Shown here piece after piece: positions 6,325 to 11,111 of a stretch of 11,111 nt of DNA. Made by a program: the position numbers and the translations under genes. Origin of the DNA: Oscillospiraceae bacterium (GTDB taxonomy: Bacteria; Bacillota; Clostridia; Oscillospirales; Ruminococcaceae); NCBI GenBank assembly GCA_016303195.1, contig JAEDMD010000048.1, positions 1 through 11,111 of the forward strand, given 5' to 3'. Within the stretch, counting starts at the first letter, position 1. Every line of letters begins with the position of its first letter. The notes below the pieces were generated by a model. The model saw nothing but the letters and a program-made list of their open reading frames with translations. It had not been told where the DNA came from and did no database searches.

Positions 6325-6775
6325 TCGGTATTACGCTGTCTGTGGCATACTTGAAATTGACAGTAAGATCCTTTTTGTGCGTCATACCTATGGTCAGGCT
6401 AAGGACAGGATACTTATTCCGGGCGGATATGTCAAGGAAGGCGAGCTTGCAACTCATGCTATCAGCAGAGAAATATTCGAGGAAACAGGTGTGACCGCTG
6501 AAACCGTGTCCGTCTTTGCAATACAGTTCAAGGGCGACCAGTGGTGTGTTGTGTTCAATATGAAGTACGTTTCGGGCGATCCTCATTCTGACGGCTATGA
6601 AAACAGCGAAGTTCTGCTTCTGACACCTGAGGAAGCGGTGAAACGTCCTGATATTACCAATATGAGCCGTGCGATACTTAATGCGTATATTTCCGACAGA
6701 GATAATATACTGAAAAAAGGCGAATACCGTTCAATTTCCCTTAAAGCAGGGGAATATGAGATATTTGGTGTATAA
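6317..6775 (+). CDS. NUDIX hydrolase, overlapping the end of aspS
   Basis: A 152-residue protein with a complete NUDIX box at residues 37-59, fitting G-x5-E-x7-REUxEExGU exactly: G37, E43, R51-E52, E55-E56, G58. These residues bind the metal ions used to cleave a nucleoside diphosphate linked to another group. The fold before the box is a normal beta-strand lead-in (ILFVRHTYGQAKDRILIPGG). Substrate cannot be read from the sequence; candidates include damaged nucleotides, NADH, dinucleoside polyphosphates or sugar nucleotides. The start codon lies inside the last codons of aspS as ATGAGTAA, an 8-base overlap. The only ribosome-binding-like sequence is AAAGAAG directly abutting the ATG, so translation is probably coupled to aspS. 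Coupling to a tRNA synthetase suggests, but does not show, a role in clearing a by-product such as diadenosine polyphosphates. Confidence 0.88.
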   Translation: MSNRYYAVCGILEIDSKILFVRHTYGQAKDRILIPGGYVKEGELATHAISREIFEETGVTAETVSVFAIQFKGDQWCVVFNMKYVSGDPHSDGYENSEVLLLTPEEAVKRPDITNMSRAILNAYISDRDNILKKGEYRSISLKAGEYEIFGV

Positions 6776-6812
6776 ACGCACCATATGAAAACATAAATTT
6801 CACAAAAATATC

Positions 6813-6841
6813 TTGACATCATTGACGTTTTAGTGTATAAT
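6813..6841 (+). promoter_or_regulatory. Exact consensus promoter P1 upstream of the V-ATPase operon
   Basis: TTGACA (6813-6818), a 17-base spacer and TATAAT (6836-6841). The predicted start is near 6848. The transcript would run directly into the hairpin at 6862-6898, so P1 may make a short RNA of about 60 bases or feed the ATPase operon by read-through. Confidence 0.8.
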
Positions 6842-6861
6842 AGAAATGTTGATGAATATAG

Positions 6862-6898
6862 AGAGAGGGAGCTGTCTGTAGGGATGGGCTCCCTTTCT
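6862..6898 (+). terminator. Hairpin between P1 and P2: terminator, attenuator or small-RNA end
   Basis: AGAGAGGGAGC (6862-6872) pairs with GCTCCCTTTCT (6888-6898), 11 pairs with one G-U, around a 15-base loop. A T-rich but interrupted tail follows (GTTTATTCGTTAGTTT). It begins about 14 bases after the predicted P1 start. It may also serve as the missing terminator of the hisS-aspS-NUDIX transcript, since no other hairpin follows the NUDIX stop. Confidence 0.55.
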
Positions 6899-6935
6899 GT
6901 TTATTCGTTAGTTTATTATATCAACTAAGTTTGAC

Positions 6936-6969
6936 TATTTTAACATTTCGCCTCTTGACAGTTAAAATA
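6936..6969. repeat. 9-bp perfect inverted repeat straddling the P2 -35 box
   Basis: TATTTTAAC (6936-6944) and GTTAAAATA (6961-6969) are separated by 16 bases. The P2 -35 hexamer lies at the inner edge of the right arm, so a protein bound here would cover the promoter. It may be an operator, though AT-rich repeats arise easily by chance. Confidence 0.4.
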
Positions 6970-6983
6970 AATGATGGTATAAT
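6955..6983 (+). promoter_or_regulatory. Exact consensus promoter P2 of the V-ATPase operon
   Basis: TTGACA (6955-6960), a 17-base spacer and TATAAT (6978-6983), with TG at 6975-6976 making an extended -10. The predicted start is near 6990, about 38 bases before the first start codon. Confidence 0.88.
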
Positions 6984-6992
6984 AAACATATT

Positions 6993-7011
6993 AAATGACT
7001 GGCGGTCATTT
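6993..7011 (+). other. 5'-terminal hairpin of the V-ATPase mRNA
   Basis: AAATGAC (6993-6999) and GTCATTT (7005-7011) form a 7-bp stem with a 5-base loop. From P2 it would be almost the first thing transcribed, and it ends only 2 bases before the ribosome-binding site region. Such hairpins can stabilise an mRNA, or set ribosome access. Confidence 0.5.
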
Positions 7012-7013
7012 TT

Positions 7014-7021
7014 AAGGAGGG
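7014..7021 (+). promoter_or_regulatory. Ribosome-binding site for a TTG start
   Basis: AAGGAGGG lies 6 bases before TTG 7028. No ATG or GTG in this frame lies between the site and the coding region, so TTG is the start of the first ATPase gene. Confidence 0.8.
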
Positions 7022-7027
7022 ATAGTT

Positions 7028-7336
7028 TTGGCATCAGAAACAGTTAAGAAAATTCTGGCTGCGGAGGCTGAATCCGATAAGAAAAATTCGGAAGCAAGAA
7101 AGCGGCGGGATGACATAATCACCGAAGCATCGGGAAAATCTTCACTTGCAGTCCAGAAGCGTATCTCCGAGGCTTCGTCGGAAGCGGCTAAATTCAAGAG
7201 CGAGCTTGACAAAAAGGCAGAGGCTTACAGAAAAAATGCTGAGGCGAAATGCGAGGAAAAAATGGAAAAGATACGCTCCCATGCGAAACATAACATGGAT
7301 AAAGCCGTTGACGCTGTGATTGAAAGATTTTTCTGA
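7028..7336 (+). CDS. ntpF: V-type ATPase peripheral stalk subunit (NtpF / subunit G-H family)
   Basis: A 102-residue, highly charged protein with no membrane segment. Almost the whole chain is rich in Ala, Glu, Lys, Ser and Arg in a coiled-coil pattern (AAEAESDKKNSEARKRRDD and onwards). This fits subunit H/G of archaeal- and vacuolar-type ATPases (NtpF in E. hirae), which pairs with subunit E to form the peripheral stalk linking the A3B3 head to subunit I. Identification rests on length, composition and first place in a gene order F-I-K-E-C identical to E. hirae. The start is TTG behind a strong AAGGAGGG site; a weak start codon could lower output of this gene relative to the others. Promoter P2 lies just upstream. 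ntpI begins 32 bases after its stop. Confidence 0.82.
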   Translation: MASETVKKILAAEAESDKKNSEARKRRDDIITEASGKSSLAVQKRISEASSEAAKFKSELDKKAEAYRKNAEAKCEEKMEKIRSHAKHNMDKAVDAVIERFF

Positions 7337-7368
7337 GATTTTTCCAATAAAGGAGAGTGATGTAAAAT

Positions 7369-9808
<2,440 letters not shown>

Positions 9809-9820
9809 TGGAGGTAGGAA

Positions 9821-10426
9821 ATGTCAGGAATTGACGAGATTCTGAACATGATATCCGCTCAGCAGCAGGAAACTGAGGAAGGTATCATCAAAGCTGCAAA
9901 GTCAAAGGCGGCACAGATAATCAAAGAGGGCGAAGCAAAAGCCCAGACTGCTTATGATGAATATATGAAAAAGGCAAGACAGCGCAGCGAAAGAGATTAC
10001 GAAAATAAATGCAATGCGGCAGATGCCGAAATGAAGCGAAAGATCCTCGCCTGTAAGGTGGAGCTGATAGATGAAGCGATAGAAAAAACAGTTGCAAAGC
10101 TGAAAGATCTGCCTGATAAGGAGTATTTTGAACTGCTTGCAAGACTTGCGGGAAAGCATCTTCGTTCAGGTGAGGGTGTGATAAGTCTCAGCGAAAAGGA
10201 CATGAAAAGAGTGCCTGCTGATTTTATTGCAAAGCTGTCTGAACACGCCGCAGAGATAAACGGAACGATCAAGCTGTCTAAGGATGCGGCTGATATCGAG
10301 GATGGATTCATTCTCAGCTACGGGCTCATATCCGAGAATTGCAGTTTTCGTGCAGTTATCGAGGCTGAGACAGAGGAAGTAAGAGACATCGCCGCAAGAG
10401 AATTATTCGGGCAGGTGAAAGCATGA
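9821..10426 (+). CDS. ntpE: V-type ATPase peripheral stalk subunit E
   Basis: A 201-residue soluble protein. Residues about 15-90 are a long charged helix (AAKSKAAQIIKEGEAKAQ and onwards) suited to a coiled coil with the F/G-H subunit. The C-terminal half is globular, with AADIEDGFILSYGLISENCSF (about 155-175) resembling the family's conserved GG-like segment before the last helices. Subunit E and its partner form the stalk that holds the catalytic head still while the rotor turns. It starts 12 bases after the ntpK stop, with TGGAGGTAGG immediately upstream; the spacing is short but adequate. The stop overlaps the ntpC start as ATGA, so the two are translationally coupled. Confidence 0.92.
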   Translation: MSGIDEILNMISAQQQETEEGIIKAAKSKAAQIIKEGEAKAQTAYDEYMKKARQRSERDYENKCNAADAEMKRKILACKVELIDEAIEKTVAKLKDLPDKEYFELLARLAGKHLRSGEGVISLSEKDMKRVPADFIAKLSEHAAEINGTIKLSKDAADIEDGFILSYGLISENCSFRAVIEAETEEVRDIAARELFGQVKA

Positions 10427-11111
10427 GCGGCACAAAATATGCAAAGGCTGTTGGTGCGGTAAGGGCAATGGAGAGCAGTCTGCTGAGCAGAAATGACATA
10501 GACCAGCTTATAGCCGCAAGGTCACAGGCTGAGATGAATGCACTGCTTGCTTCAAAGAAAAACACGGATACACCGCAGTCCACGCTGACTGAAGTGTGGG
10601 AGCTTATACGAAACTATGCACCTGACAGCGATGAACTGAAGATACTGCTTTATAAGAATGATTTTCACAATCTGAAAGCGGTAATAAAGGCTATCATCCA
10701 CAACCGTGACCCGAAGCTCTATTATATTGAGCCGTCGAATGTTGCACTGGAAACGCTGACTGAGGCAATAGGCAAAAAGGAGTATGAACTTCTGCCTGAG
10801 CATATGCAGAAAACAGCCGAAGAAGCCTATGAACTGGTAACCGAGACACTCGACGGACAGCTTTCCGATTCGCTCATTGACCGTTCATGTCTTGAAGCGA
10901 TGCAGGAGGATGCTGAGAAGTTCGGCGGAGAGTTCATGCAGAAATATGCGGAACTTACCACGATTGCGGCTGATATAAAGACAGCGTACAGATGCAGTCT
11001 TATGAAAAAGCAGTATCCGTTTATTCTGAAAGCAGTATGCGGCACGAAGGAACTGGAAAAAGAAGCGGTTGCAAGGGCATCGGCAGAGGGAACAGATGCA
11101 GTTTTCTCAAT
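10423..11111 (+). CDS. ntpC: V-type ATPase subunit C (AC39/d family), 3' end beyond window
   Basis: From ATG 10423 the frame stays open for 229 codons to the window edge; the full protein should be about 320-350 residues. It begins MSGTKYAKAVGAVRAMESSLLS, which matches the family's Y-A.A..R..E..LL opening, followed by an all-helical, charged sequence without membrane segments. Subunit C is the funnel-shaped socket that joins the central rotor shaft to the K ring. The start codon overlaps the ntpE stop in ATGA. The region KLYYIEPSNVALETL (about 103-117) and the later PFILKAV segment fit the repeated helical bundles of the family. Identification is supported by position after ntpE, as in E. hirae. 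Subunits G, A, B and D are expected beyond the right edge. Confidence 0.92.
   Translation, partial: MSGTKYAKAVGAVRAMESSLLSRNDIDQLIAARSQAEMNALLASKKNTDTPQSTLTEVWELIRNYAPDSDELKILLYKNDFHNLKAVIKAIIHNRDPKLYYIEPSNVALETLTEAIGKKEYELLPEHMQKTAEEAYELVTETLDGQLSDSLIDRSCLEAMQEDAEKFGGEFMQKYAELTTIAADIKTAYRCSLMKKQYPFILKAVCGTKELEKEAVARASAEGTDAVFS

Overview
The window looks like chromosome from a Firmicute of the Ruminococcus/Oscillospiraceae type. Supporting signs are moderate G+C, strong AGGAGG-type ribosome-binding sites, vegetative promoters that match consensus exactly, a hisS-aspS pair, and a V-type (not F-type) ATPase operon whose gene order F-I-K-E-C matches the start of the Enterococcus hirae ntp operon. 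The genus is inferred from overall character, not from a marker gene.

Layout. Positions 1-909 (minus strand) hold nearly all of a radical SAM protein of the YhcC/TIGR01212 family, running off the left edge. A 154-base divergent promoter region separates it from a plus-strand shikimate-kinase-family gene (1064-1567). Next comes a 345-base gene-free stretch with an exact consensus promoter and a long, structured leader (about 1673-1912). This feeds a two-gene unit: a MinD-family ATPase (1913-2650) and a methylglyoxal-synthase-family protein (2694-3095), closed by a hairpin terminator. Then follow hisS (3167-4504), aspS (4546-6324) and a NUDIX hydrolase that overlaps the end of aspS (6317-6775). 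The 252 bases after it carry two exact consensus promoters, a terminator-like hairpin, a 9-bp inverted repeat and a hairpin at the predicted start of the ATPase mRNA. The rest is the beginning of the V-type ATPase operon: peripheral stalk subunit F/G-H (TTG start), membrane subunit I, proteolipid K, stalk subunit E and the first two thirds of subunit C, which runs off the right edge.

How the parts work together. The synthetases charge tRNA-His and tRNA-Asp. The ATPase genes encode the membrane rotor/stator (I, K), the peripheral stalk (E with F) and the central-stalk socket (C). The K subunit carries every residue that binds Na+ in E. hirae NtpK, so a sodium-translocating enzyme is likely.

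The least ordinary part is 1638-3127. The MinD-family protein lacks the C-terminal membrane-targeting helix and has no minC or minE beside it. The methylglyoxal-synthase-like protein keeps the phosphate-binding residues but appears to have lost the catalytic Asp/His/Asp set. The upstream kinase also lacks the shikimate-binding arginine. These three look like family members turned to other uses. That conclusion rests on alignments made from memory and needs real alignment and structure work.
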